A stretch of 64,000 nucleotides of DNA, from NCBI GenBank assembly GCA_963575745.1, contig CAUYUJ010014627.1, positions 841,348 to 905,347 on the forward strand, in the 5' to 3' direction. This DNA is from Prorocentrum cordatum (Eukaryota; Sar; Dinophyceae; Prorocentrales; Prorocentraceae). The translations under genes and the position numbers were made by a program. The stretch's first letter is position 1; each line of letters starts with the position of its first letter. The notes beneath the pieces are model-generated. The model had not been told where the DNA came from, ran no database searches, and saw only the letters and a list, made by a program, of their open reading frames with translations. This document shows positions 34,886 to 45,150 of the stretch, one piece after another.

Positions 34886-36125
34886 AGGGACCAGACTAAG
34901 ACGCAACACCAGCACTCTGGAGGGCCAGGCTGCCGCGTTCCTGGGGCCACGCCGCGCGCCGCCACAGCGTGGGGCGGCGGTGCGGTGCGGCACCGGGCTG
35001 CACTCGATGAGGGGGCGGGGAGGGCCGCCAACGGTTCGTGGCGGCCTGGGTCGAGGGAGAGGGCCGTGCCGGCACCTGCCCGCGCAGGTCCGCCCACCAC
35101 TTCGGCTTCTCTTCGTTTGCCATCCACTCTTCCACAGGGGCCTTCAAGCTCCCGGAAGACTCGCTGGGAACCCGAGAGGGCGAAAATGTTTTTGTTCGCC
35201 CGATCCTGCGCAGCAGCGACAGTAGCAGCTGTCCCAAAACACACACAGCTGTCTCCAGCCGCACAGCTGCGAGAAGCGTCGCGGGGAAAGCCCCTGCCGC
35301 AGAAGGGTCAAACCTCCCCCACGCTCGATGGACCCCCCCAAGGTGGTCCCCAGGTTAGAGTTCTAGGAATCTTTTGCCTGCTTGCAGGTGAGCGTCCCCG
35401 ACGTACACGTCGTTCATGTCTAATCGTGCTCGTTTCTAATTGTGCTCGTTTCTACTTGTTCCTGGCCCCCTAGTGGCCACGAAGAGGTCCAGGACAGAAC
35501 AATTAGGAATGACAGGATCTTGCCCCCCCCAAAATCAAGCAACTTCCGAATAAGTAGAAATCAACAATGTGTAGGTCTGGGGGGTGCCTGTGTGGGGGTC
35601 TCTACGAGCAGGGGGGGGAGGAGGTCTTTGCACCTCTCGCCCTGGCGAGAGCGGCCCCCTTGCCGCCGCCGCCGCGCCCTCTCCTTCCTCCTCCCTCGAG
35701 TGATGATCGGTCTCCTGCTCGTTTTCTCGCTGCCGTCTGCTGTCCTTTACCTTCGGGGGTCTGCTGACCCGGGTCAGCAGGAAACCCCAAAAGGTGCCAC
35801 GCAGGAACAAAAACAACAACTGCAGCGCAGGGCTTCGCAGACCTGCGCCAACCAATAGGCGCGGCCGCCTCGCGGCCACGAGCGGCTCGCTGAGCCGGGT
35901 CAGCCAGAGGGGGTTTTCGCAGGATTCTGCAGGATCATGCCGTTGGCATTGACCCTCGTCTCTTAAGCTCCGACAGCTCTCTCTCTCTGCCCAATCTGGC
36001 GACCCCTGGAGCGAGCGCTCCACGACTCGCCTGGCTCTGAGTTCGATCCGCCCCGCAGGGCCGACCCACCGTTGGGGGGGGGAAGGGCAGCAGCTGCAGG
36101 GACCGCCTGCCATCAGGAACCGGGA
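34886..36125. other. Unassigned GC-rich spacer
   Basis: Contains near-repeated TTCTAATTGTGCTCGTTTCTA segments around 35418-35460. No supported gene. Confidence 0.4.
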
Positions 36126-37130
36126 GCCAGGAGGATGAGGAAGAGGAGGATGAGGATGAAGAGATGGAGGATGAGGAGGAGGAGGAGGAGAAGGAGGAGG
36201 AGGAGGAGAAGGAGGAGGAGCAGGACGAGGAGGAGGATGATGATGAGGAGGAGGATAAGGATGAGGATGAGGAGGAGGATGAGGAAGAGGAGGAGAAGGG
36301 GAAGGAGGAGGAGGAGGAGGAGGAAGAGGAGGAGAAGGAGGAGGAGGAAGAGGAATAGTTAGAGGAGGAGGAGGTGGAGGAGGAGGAGGAGGAGGAGGAG
36401 GAGAAGAGGAAGGAGGAGGAGGAGAGGAGGAGGGGAGGAGGAGGAGGAGGAGGAGGAGGAGGAGGAGAAGGGGAGGAGAAGGAGAGGAGGAGGAGGAGGA
36501 GGAGGAGGAGGAGGAGTAGGAGGAGGGGAAGAGGAGGAGGAGGATGAGGAGGAGAAGGGGGAGGAGGAGGAGGAGGAGGGGGAGGAGGAGGAGGAAGAGG
36601 AAGAGGAGTGCAGAGTGCGGAGTGCAGAGTGCGGGAGGAGGAGGAGGAGGGAGCAGGAGGTTGAGGAGGAGGAGGAGGAGAAGGAGGATCAGGATGAGGA
36701 TGAGGATGAGGAGGATGAGATTGGGGAGAAGGAGGAAGAGGAGGAGGAAGAGGAGAAGGGAGAGGAAGAGGAAGAGTTCGAGGAGGAGGAGGAGGAGGAG
36801 TAGGAGGAGGAGGAGGAGGAGTCCGGAGTGCTGAGTGCGGAGTGCGGAGGAGGAGGAGGGAAGAAGTGAGGAGGAGGAGGAGAAGGAGGAGGAGGAAAAG
36901 AAGAAGGAGGAGGATAAGGATGAGGATGAGGATGAGGAGGAGGAGGAGGAGGTTGAGGATGAGGATGAGGAAGAGGAGGAGGAAGAAGAGGAGGAAGATG
37001 ACGAGGAACAGGAAGAGGAGGAGGAGGAGGAGGAGGAGGAAGAGGAGTGCGGAATGCGGAATGCGGAGTGCGGAGGAGGAGGAGGAGGAGGGAGGAGGGA
37101 GGAGGAGGAGCAGGAAGAGGAGGAGGAGGA
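36126..37130 (-). repeat. Expanded (GGA)n tail of copy D
   Basis: About 1 kb of purine repeat on the plus strand (TCC on the minus strand), joined to the core of copy D. It contains three clusters of a GAGTGCGGA-type motif at about 36607-36640, 36820-36850 and 37045-37075, spaced 214-225 bp. Confidence 0.9.
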
Positions 37131-38075
37131 TGACCAGTGTAAACCCAAGAGTAATCAACGATGTTCGAATAACCCTTCCTCCAAGCTCCCTCTTCATAGG
37201 CCCCTACAACGGTACATTTCCATTGAAAGAACTGCCTCGTTGGAAGACAACCGCTTGAAGACCTTGAAGCACGCCAAATCATTGTTCTCGGGAATTCCAC
37301 GCCACGTATCCACCTGACTGCTGCGTCCTGACGATCTGGAATCGTGCCAGGACGCCAGTCATGGGACTTCAGCACTGCGAATCAACATACGTGTTGCACC
37401 CGCATAGTCCTGAATCCTTCCAGAACGAAATTTCTGGTGCGCTGATCATGCGAACCCGTGAAACTCTTTCAAATTCTGAAGACGAATGTGCGCGGCGCTG
37501 AGGCGAGAGCCACATTTTGAAAACGACCCGCCCTCAATCCGTGAAGCTCTTCTAAGTTTTTAAAAAGAATGTGCGCGGCGCTCAGGCGAGAGCCACATTT
37601 TGAAAACGACCCGCCCTCAATGCGTAAAGCTCTGATCATTTTTTCAAACGACGCTCAAGCGAGAGCCACATTTACCCGCCCTCAGTCCGTTAAGCTTTTG
37701 CATACTTTTAAAAGGAATGTGCGCGGCGCTGAGGCGAGAGCCACATTTTGAAAACCACCCGCCCTCCATCCATGGAGCTCTTGCACATATTTAAAACGAA
37801 TGTGCGCGGCGCTAAGGCGAGAGCCACATTTTGAAACCGACCCGCCCTCATGTCGTGAAACTCTTGCAAATTGAAAGACGAATGTGCGCAGCGCTGATGG
37901 GGAGAGCCACATTTTGAAATTTACCCGCCCTTCATTTCTGAAGCTGATTCCATTTTTTACGCTTCCGACTCATAAATGGCAAGGAAGTCTCTGGCGAAAC
38001 GCTCGGCCCGCCTTAAAAGCTGACCTCGGGATGGACAGGGAGAGTTTATTTATAAGGGAAAAAATGGGGGAGGGG
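37131..38075 (-). repeat. Composite TCC-tailed element, copy D (best reverse copy)
   Basis: Starts at GACCAGTGTAAACCC next to the tail. The core at 37131-37440 includes CATAGGCCCCTACAACGG and TTTCCATTG, matching copy C in reverse. About six 83-bp units follow at 37480-37940 (box GTGCGCGGCGCTGAGGCGAG, AGCCACATTTTGAAAAC, CCCGCCCTC). The left end at about 37975-38060 contains GGCGAAACGCTCGGCCCGCC and matches 10330-10400. Flanked on both sides by GGA tracts. Confidence 0.8.
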
Positions 38076-38290
38076 AGGGAGAGGAGGAGGAGGAGGAGGA
38101 GGAGGAGGAGGAGGAGGAGGAGGAGGAGGAGGAGGAGGAGGAGGAGGAGGAGGAGGAGGAGGAGGAGAAGGGTGATGATGATGAGGAGGAAAAGGATGAG
38201 GAGGAGGAGGCGAAGGATAAGGAGGAGGAGGAGGAGAAGGACGAGGCGGAGGAGGAGAAGGAGGAAGAGGAGGAGGAAGAGGATGATGAG
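38076..38290. repeat. (GGA)n tract beyond copy D
   Basis: Nearly pure GGA at 38085-38168, then mixed GGA/GAT/GCG purine sequence. Confidence 0.95.
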
Positions 38291-38491
38291 AAGGAGGAGG
38301 TGGCTCGACGCCAAGCTTGCCCGTGGGCCCAGAGGCCGGACGGCGGCGGGCCTCTCGAGCTGCTGCGTCCTGCCCTGCACGGCGCCGCGGGGGCCGCCGC
38401 CGCCGACGTTGCCCATCCTCGGGGTGGGGGGGTGGGGGTGGGGGGAGGAGGGGCTCGCGGCGGCGAGCGAGAGCAGGAGGAGGAAGAGAGA

Positions 38492-38995
38492 TGATGATGC
38501 TGATGATGATGCTGCTGATGCTGATGATGATCATGATGGTGCTGATGGTGATGATGTAGACGATTCTGTTGCTGCTGATGATGCTGATACTGATGATGAT
38601 GACGATGATGATGGTGATGATGCTGAGGATGATGACGATGATGACACTGATGATGCTGATTCTGATGATTATGATGATCCTTATGCTGATGCTGCTGCTG
38701 CTGATGATGACGATTCTGATGCTGAGGATGCTGGCTATGCTGATGCTAAAGATGATGATGATGTTGCTGCTGCTGCTGATGATGATGATGGCGAAAATGT
38801 TGATGATGATAATGATGCTGATGCTGAGGATGCTGATTGTTATGCTGATTAGGATGATGCTGCTGATGATGGACTTAATACCTATGCTGATGCTGATGAT
38901 TATGACGATGGTGGTGATGATGATGATGCTGCTGCTGATGATGATGATGATGCTGATGATGATGCTGATGATGGTGATGATGATGCTGATGATGA
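38492..38995. repeat. (GAT)n array
   Basis: GAT units with frequent GCT and GAC variants. Its right end joins the GGA tail of the LINE on the minus strand. Confidence 0.95.
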
Positions 38996-41900
38996 AGAAC
39001 AACGAGGAGGGGGAGGAGGAGGAGGAGGATTTTACCGCTACGCTGCTCTTCACGGCGTCCCGCAGTCAGCCTGGCACTGGGAGCCAGGCGGCCGTCGAGC
39101 ACGGCACTTAAATGGCACAGATAAATCATGCATGCCATGAAACCTTATATCAGGGCTACGCCCCCGCGACACGAGACCGAGAGGCTGGGCCAGATACAGG
39201 CCTAGGAGGTATTAAAGAGACGAACAACACTGTTAGCGTCCGCATCAAGCCAGACGTCCGAGAACTTGGGGTGCTTGCCAGCCGGAATTCTGTCCCAATA
39301 ATACTTAGAACACCTAATATTATGTGGCCTACCTGGGCACGGTTTAGCCAGGTAGCGAACGTAATTGCCAGTGGAAAACGCCTTACATCGGACACATACA
39401 CAGACAATGCCGCCGTCCGAACACGCTAAACCAAGACAATTATGCTCCAGCTGCTGAAGGACGTCGAACTGGAGCTTCTGCTTCTTTGTGCAACTCGAAT
39501 TATTCCGCGGGAAAGCCCCACGGCACACCGCGAGGCAATGATTACACTGCCAGAAGGTTCCCACCTTCTTCCAAAGATGGGGCACTTTGACTGGCACTGG
39601 TTTCGGCTCGACGGGCGCACGAGTGGCTACCGACAAGTCGAGCGGGGGCCAGAGAGGCAGCACACGGGCAGCCAAACCAAAAACCTTGCGACCGACCGAC
39701 AAGCATTTCTCAAGCCATTCTTGCTGCTCAGGGCACGGCTTCTCGTGAGCTAGGGCCCCAAGCTTAGCATAGTGGTCGGCAAGGTCGACCCCAGTCTTAC
39801 AGAACTTCAGATAGGCATCATTACCCACCTGCTCGTCCGACATGTGGCCTTTCACTGTATGGATGGGCCCCATTTGACTGTCTGCGGTCCAAACAAACAT
39901 GCCCGGGTGCACTCGCTTATACGACAAGTGTTCACTACGAGGGAGGGCCCACAGAGAAACTACATTCTGGCAATCGCTATACCCCACCGCTGGAGAGACA
40001 GCATTTTGGCAAGCAGCAGTGCAAGCAGCAAATTCACCAGCCTGAGCCGTTTGGGGAATGGGGTAGGGGAGGGGGGCATAGACATGACCCAGCTCCTGCC
40101 CAGAATCGGACACCGAGACATAACTCCACCCTGTCCTCGATAATTCTCTTATGACCGAACGTATACAAGATCCATCCATGAAGAGATTCCCCGAAACAGT
40201 ATAATCATCTTTATCAGGATCGTCAAACTGCTCATAAATGGGCTCGCACTTCGATGGGGGTGGGAAGATGTCACCAGGGTGGGTAAACAGCCCCAACGTG
40301 TACATTATCTTGTCAGCATCCGACAACGAGTCGTACTCCATCGGCCGAAACTGGAACCCTTCTCCGAGGATGTCCTCTCGGGCCTGGGCGACCGACTCGT
40401 GCTGGCAGCACCGCAACCTGTGGAAAATGGTGTCCCTTGCCACTTCGCACAACGGGCACAACGTGTCAGGCATGATGTGCCCGTGGTCCTCGGCTCGAGC
40501 CTTGGTCCAGGGCGCCTGGCAGACAAGACCTCTAATGCACCCTTTCTCGAAGGGAGTGAATTTTGAAGAACTCATGGCCGCAAGGGCCACGTCGAAACAG
40601 ACGCGACGATCGAGGCCCAGGGACCGCCCATAATCACGTTCAAGATTCCTCAACACAGCAGCACGGGGGAGGCGTTTCAGGAGGCAAGGCGAAACCAGGG
40701 TAAGGGAAACTTCCACCCCCAGGTCGTCGACGAGCATGCTGAAGCTAGGCATCTTCCACCCACGACGCTCCACCGAGAGACGAAGGGCCCCCACAGGGCC
40801 GCGAACACGACGGAGAGGCCCAGAGAAACCCACAGCCCAGGCACCACGGAGCTCGGCCAAGCTGAGGCCGAACTGGTAAGCCCTCACCAGGCAGGCCCAG
40901 ACCTCCTTAGACCACCTCACAATGGGCGCGACGGACGCGTACCAGGTGGGGTCGGCGGCAAACAGCAGAGCTGCCGTGAGAGATCTCCCTCCAGCGGAGG
41001 GTTGCAAGAAACGACCCATGGCTCTCCGCAGGGTGAAAAGCTCATGGTCCGATGTGCCGTGCACCTCGCAACCGTAGGTTCGGCTGGCAAGGGGCCCAGT
41101 CGTGAAAACCCGACGCGAGTGTCGACCGAGGGTTCTCTTGTGACGAGCAAGACGAGCGACCTTGGCCGAAAACAGGGTCTTACGAACCTTAAACCTTCCT
41201 CCACGACGAGCGACGCGGCGGTGCCTGCCAGCCGCATCGTCGATGCCGAGGTTGACAGCGGAGTCACACGGCGCTCCGCCCACCGTGCCAAGACCTTGGC
41301 GCACGGCCTTAGCAACAGCAGGATGTGAGGCGATAGCTGCCGCCTTCTTGACAGCGATCGCGCAGCCACGATCGCCCTCGATGACCACTTGCAATTTAAT
41401 GGCCCCCATCCAGGAGGTCATTAACGACCGTCGGGGCGGTCCCTTGGCACGACAAGGTGTAATCATCGATATATATCTTCAAAGAGACCGATCTTGGCAA
41501 GCTAAGCCCATCTAAGGCGGCTAAGCTGAAGACACGGATTAAAGTGGTCGCGAAGCCGCGGCCTGCCACAAGACCTCGCCGTGCGAACTTGGGCCCGATG
41601 ACCCTGCTGTTCATGGCGATGTAGCGGCAGGCGCGGTAAGCCTCGTCACAAACTCTCGCAATCTGCATGGGGAAGCCGTGCTGGCGGCAACGCTGCAACA
41701 GCAGATCCAAGTCGACCGATTCATAGAACTTGAGAAGATCCCAAAGCACCGAACTGGAACATAAATCGGACGAACCAGCTTTCTCACTTCGAACGCATTG
41801 CCGCCAGACAGTGTCCACGCTCGATGCAAAGGAGCCCGCGGCGAAGAAGTCCCTGCCGTTAGCCGCTTCCCACCTGCGAGCATACTCGCGACGAGCGCGG

Positions 41901-42137
41901 GCCCAGGGGCGATACGCTGACACGAATAATCCTATCGGTCTGTGACCACCGGCGGGCTTGGCAAGCATGATGAGCAGCAGCGCGCGCATCTGCATTGGTA
42001 AGTGCCCTGACTTCTCGAACGTGGCGATGAGGCGAGAGAGGGCGACAAGGGCCTGATCCGAGAGGTGCTGGAAGTGGCTAACATGGAAGCCGTCGACCGA
42101 GGTGGCCGTGTGCTTCGGGAAAGACCTAGAGACACGG
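38996..42137 (-). mobile_element. LINE retrotransposon, 5'-truncated, with (TCC)n(ATC)n tail
   Basis: Reading on the minus strand, the element emerges from a pyrimidine tract at 42137, runs through RT, zinc knuckle, RNase H and terminal zinc fingers to a stop at 39202-39204, has about 170 bp of 3' UTR, and ends in TCC units (39030-39005) that merge into an ATC array. The upstream endonuclease and ORF1 are absent. Together with 1919-3880 it shows that both LINE fragments end in a TCC tail. Confidence 0.85.
39202..42137 (-). pseudogene. LINE polyprotein: reverse transcriptase, zinc knuckle, RNase H, Cys-rich tail; one frameshift
   Basis: RT part, 42137 to about 41403: fingers and palm motifs include VDGFHVSHFQHLSDQA, the PAGGHRPIGL region and the catalytic YIDD at 41462-41473. 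The frame then ends early. The sequence continues without loss in the next frame from about 41402. A run of five C at 41403-41407 is the likely site, because one base fewer would keep the frame; this may be mutation or a homopolymer error. The second frame carries a CPLC...H...C knuckle, then RNase H acidic residues in FMDGS, AGEFAA, GYSDCQ and VDLADHY. C-terminal CNHC and CVRC pairs follow, and TAA at 39202-39204. It would copy its own RNA at a nicked target. The 5' end is lost in the GGA/TCC tract. The native start cannot be seen. Confidence 0.85.
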
Positions 42138-43900
42138 CGGAGGAGGAGGAGGGCGAGAAGGAGGAGGCGGAGGCGGAGGAGGAGGAGGATGAGGAGGAGG
42201 AGGAGAAGAAGAATAATGCGGAGGAGGAGGAGGGGGAGATGGAGAGGAGAGGGAAGATGGGAGGGGGGAGGATGACGAGGAGGAGGAGGCGGATGATGAT
42301 GATGATGCTGGTGATGAGGAGGAGGGGGGGAGGAGGATGAGGAGGGGGAGGAGGAGGATGGGAAGGAGGAGGGGGATGGGGGAGGATGAGGATGGGGGAG
42401 GATGAGGAGGAGGAAGTGGAGGAGGACGAGGATGGGTAGGCGGAGGCGGAGGAGATGGTGGGAGAGAACGATGATGAGGAGGTGGAGGAGGGGGATGAGG
42501 AGGAAGAGGAGGATGAAGAAGATGAGCAGGATCAGGAGGATGAAGAGGCGGATGCGGATGAGGATGAGGATGCGGATGCTGCTGCTGCTGCGGATGGTGC
42601 TGATGATGCTGCCGATGATGATGATGATGCTGTTGATGATGATGCTGCTGATGCTGCTGCTGATGCTGCTGATGAAGATGCTAATGCTGCTGACGTTGCT
42701 GCTGCTGATCATGATGGGGAAGCTGCTGCTGATACTGATGATGCTGGTGATGATGCTGAGGATGCCGATGCTGATGCCGAGGGTGATGATGATGCTGCTG
42801 CTGCTGATGATGATGCTGACGATGATGAGGAGGAGGAACAGAAGGATGACGATCGCCATACAGAATCTTATTCTGATGACCAGGGGGGGGGACTGAGACG
42901 GAGGGGGAGGAGGAGGAGGATGAAGCTGAGGAGGGGGAGGATGAGGCTGATGATGATGCTGCTGCTGATGATGATGATGATGCGGAGGATGATGTGGAGG
43001 CGGAGGAAGAGATGGAGACGGAGGATGATGCGGAGGATGAGGAGAGAACTGCAGAGGATGTGGAGGAGGAGTAGGATAAGGAAGAGACGGAGGATGAGGC
43101 GGATGAGGAAGGGGAGGATGATGAGAAGGAGGAACAGGAGGAGGAGACGAAGAATAAGGGGGATGTCGACGATGGGGAGGAGGAGGGGGAGGAGGAGGAG
43201 GTGGAAAAGGACGAGGAGGAGGGGTGGGGGGGGGATGAGGCGGAAGAAGAATGGGAGAAGGGGAATAACGATACCACGGAATATAAAGAGGAGGGGGAGT
43301 AGTAGGAGGAGGAGGAGGGGAAGGAGGAGGAGGAAGCGGAGGGGGAGGATGAGGCGGAGGAAGAGAAAGAACAATATGAAAGAATGAGGAAGATGAGGAA
43401 GAGGAGGAGACGGAAAAGGAGGACGAGGATGGGGAAGAGGAGAAAGCAGAGAAGGGGGGGAGGCGGAGGAGGAGAAGAAGAAGGACAAGGAGGACGAGGA
43501 GGATGAGGATGAGGATGAACATGAGGATGCTGATGAGGAGGGGGAGGAAGAGGAGGAGGAGGGAAGGAGGAGGAGGAGGAAGAGGATGACGGGGAAGAGG
43601 AGGAGGAGGCGAAGAAGGAGGAGGACGAGGAGGAACAGGAACAGGCGGAGGACGAGGAGGATGACGATGAGGAGGAGGAGGACAAGGAGGGGGCAGAGGA
43701 TCAGGGTGAGGAGGATGATAAGGATGATGGTGCTGATGACAATGATGATGATGCTGCTGATAATGGTGATCGTACCAGGTGATGCAGATGATGATGATGC
43801 TGATGATGATGATGCTGATGATGCTGATGATGAGGAGGAGGCGGATAATAAGTATGAGGGTGAGGAGGAGGAGGGCGAGGTGGAGGAAGGAGGGCGCTTT
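42138..43900. repeat. Mixed (GGA)n/(GAT)n array
   Basis: Nearly 1.8 kb of purine-rich trinucleotide repeat with GAT/GCT-rich centres at about 42570-42840 and 43700-43840. Long open frames on both strands are artefacts of the repeat. Confidence 0.95.
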
Positions 43901-44285
43901 TTAGTTGTTTCTAAGTTTGTTTGCTTATTTACTGCGTATACAGATATATCTATATGTCTGCACATGTACATGCATACGCACATATATATATATACATATA
44001 TATCGACGTCAGGACCATTTTCGGGAGGCTGCAAGTTTTGTGGAATTATGCGGTCCGTCGCGGAGACCCTGAGGTTCTCGAATTGCCCCGCTCGGGGCGT
44101 CGTCGCGAGGGTGCTGGCGCCAGGGGGGCTGCGCTGCGCTACCTCAGGGCGCTTGGAGGAAGCTTATCCATGCAGACAAGCGGCGGCTTCGTCCTCAGCG
44201 GTGCTACTCATTGAAACTCGGGGCTTCCTCCTGACTAGAATTCTGCTCTTCATGCGCTGGCGCATCTGGAGCTAGGGTGGCGGAG
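43901..44285. other. Unassigned spacer with a short TA run
   Basis: A TATA-rich patch at 43981-44003, then unique GC-rich sequence. No gene recognised. Confidence 0.45.
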
Positions 44286-44475
44286 GAGAACAGGGGGGAG
44301 GAGGGGGAAGGAGGGGGAAGATGAGGAGCAGGAGGAGGACGATGAGAAGGAGGAGGAATCTGAATATGATGGTGATGATGCTGATGCTGATGTTGATGTT
44401 GATGGTGATGATGAAGAGGAGGAGGTGGTGGAGGAGGAATAACACTGCCACGAGAGGAAGAGGGGGAGGGCGATG
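44286..44475. repeat. Mixed GGA/GAT tract
   Basis: GGA units, then GATGCTGATG units, then GGA units again. Confidence 0.85.
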
Positions 44476-44659
44476 AGGAGGCGCGCGTTATGCTCAAACC
44501 ACTGCTGCTGGCTGGAAAGGGCGCGCCTCTCACGAAGGTCGCCGCTGAAGCGTCTCCAGCGAGTGTCCCGCCTCGTCCTCGGGCCACCCTGCTGGTGCCA
44601 CGCCACGATGGTGGGTCGACTTGCCCTCCGACGCCAGCGCGCTGGATCAGCGAGCGGCC

Positions 44660-45150
44660 GGGCCAATTGGGGGCCCCGATGACGAGATTCATCTCCTCCG
44701 TATAGCATTTCTCGAGACGATTGGAGCTGATGGCGAGCTGGAGGTCGTCGTGGGAAATGTTTACGTCGAGCTTCTCTTTGTCCGCTGGCTGAGCCTTCTC
44801 CAAATACTTTGCGATTCTCTGCTCCAGCTGGCCTCCGATGTCGCCTTTCTGAAAGACTTCCAAGACGGCCAGGCCCAAGGACGGTGCTGGCGAGCCGATC
44901 TCCTTGAGGCGTTGCTTGTCCTCGGCGTCGCCACTCCCGCGCAACTGGGGGAGCGTCTGCTTGTCCCTCCAGCTCCGTCGGGGTCCCGTCGATGACGGGG
45001 TGCTTGGTATTCATCGTGCGGGTGTCGATGCCGATGCTGCTGTTGAGGCGTGTCTTGTGAAAGTCCTGGGGCACCAGCCTGAGAGTGGCCCCCAAGATGG
45101 CGATGAGGCTCTTGCCCTTGCTGCTCCAGGCCATCTCGCCATGGCCGCCG
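44660..45150 (-). pseudogene. Frameshifted coding remnant of unknown function
   Basis: On the minus strand a first frame from about 45150 reads MAWSSKGKSLIAILGATLRL and runs through RTMNTKHPVIDGTPTELEG. The next frame then continues at about 44965 as DKQTLPQLRGSGDAEDKQRL and stays coding-like to about 44670 (LEVFQKGDIGGQLEQRIAKY, DVNISHDDLQLAISSNRLEK). Charge is mixed, a helix-rich stretch with E/K/Q pairs is present, and no simple repeat underlies it. Joining the two needs a one-base frame change near 44968 or a very short intron. No domain was recognised. A gag-like protein of a retroelement, or a host gene fragment, are both possible. Confidence 0.4.

Noticed and set aside
35535-37197. Long Ser/Leu/Pro frames on the minus strand
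   Set aside because: They translate the GGA/TCC tail of composite copy D.
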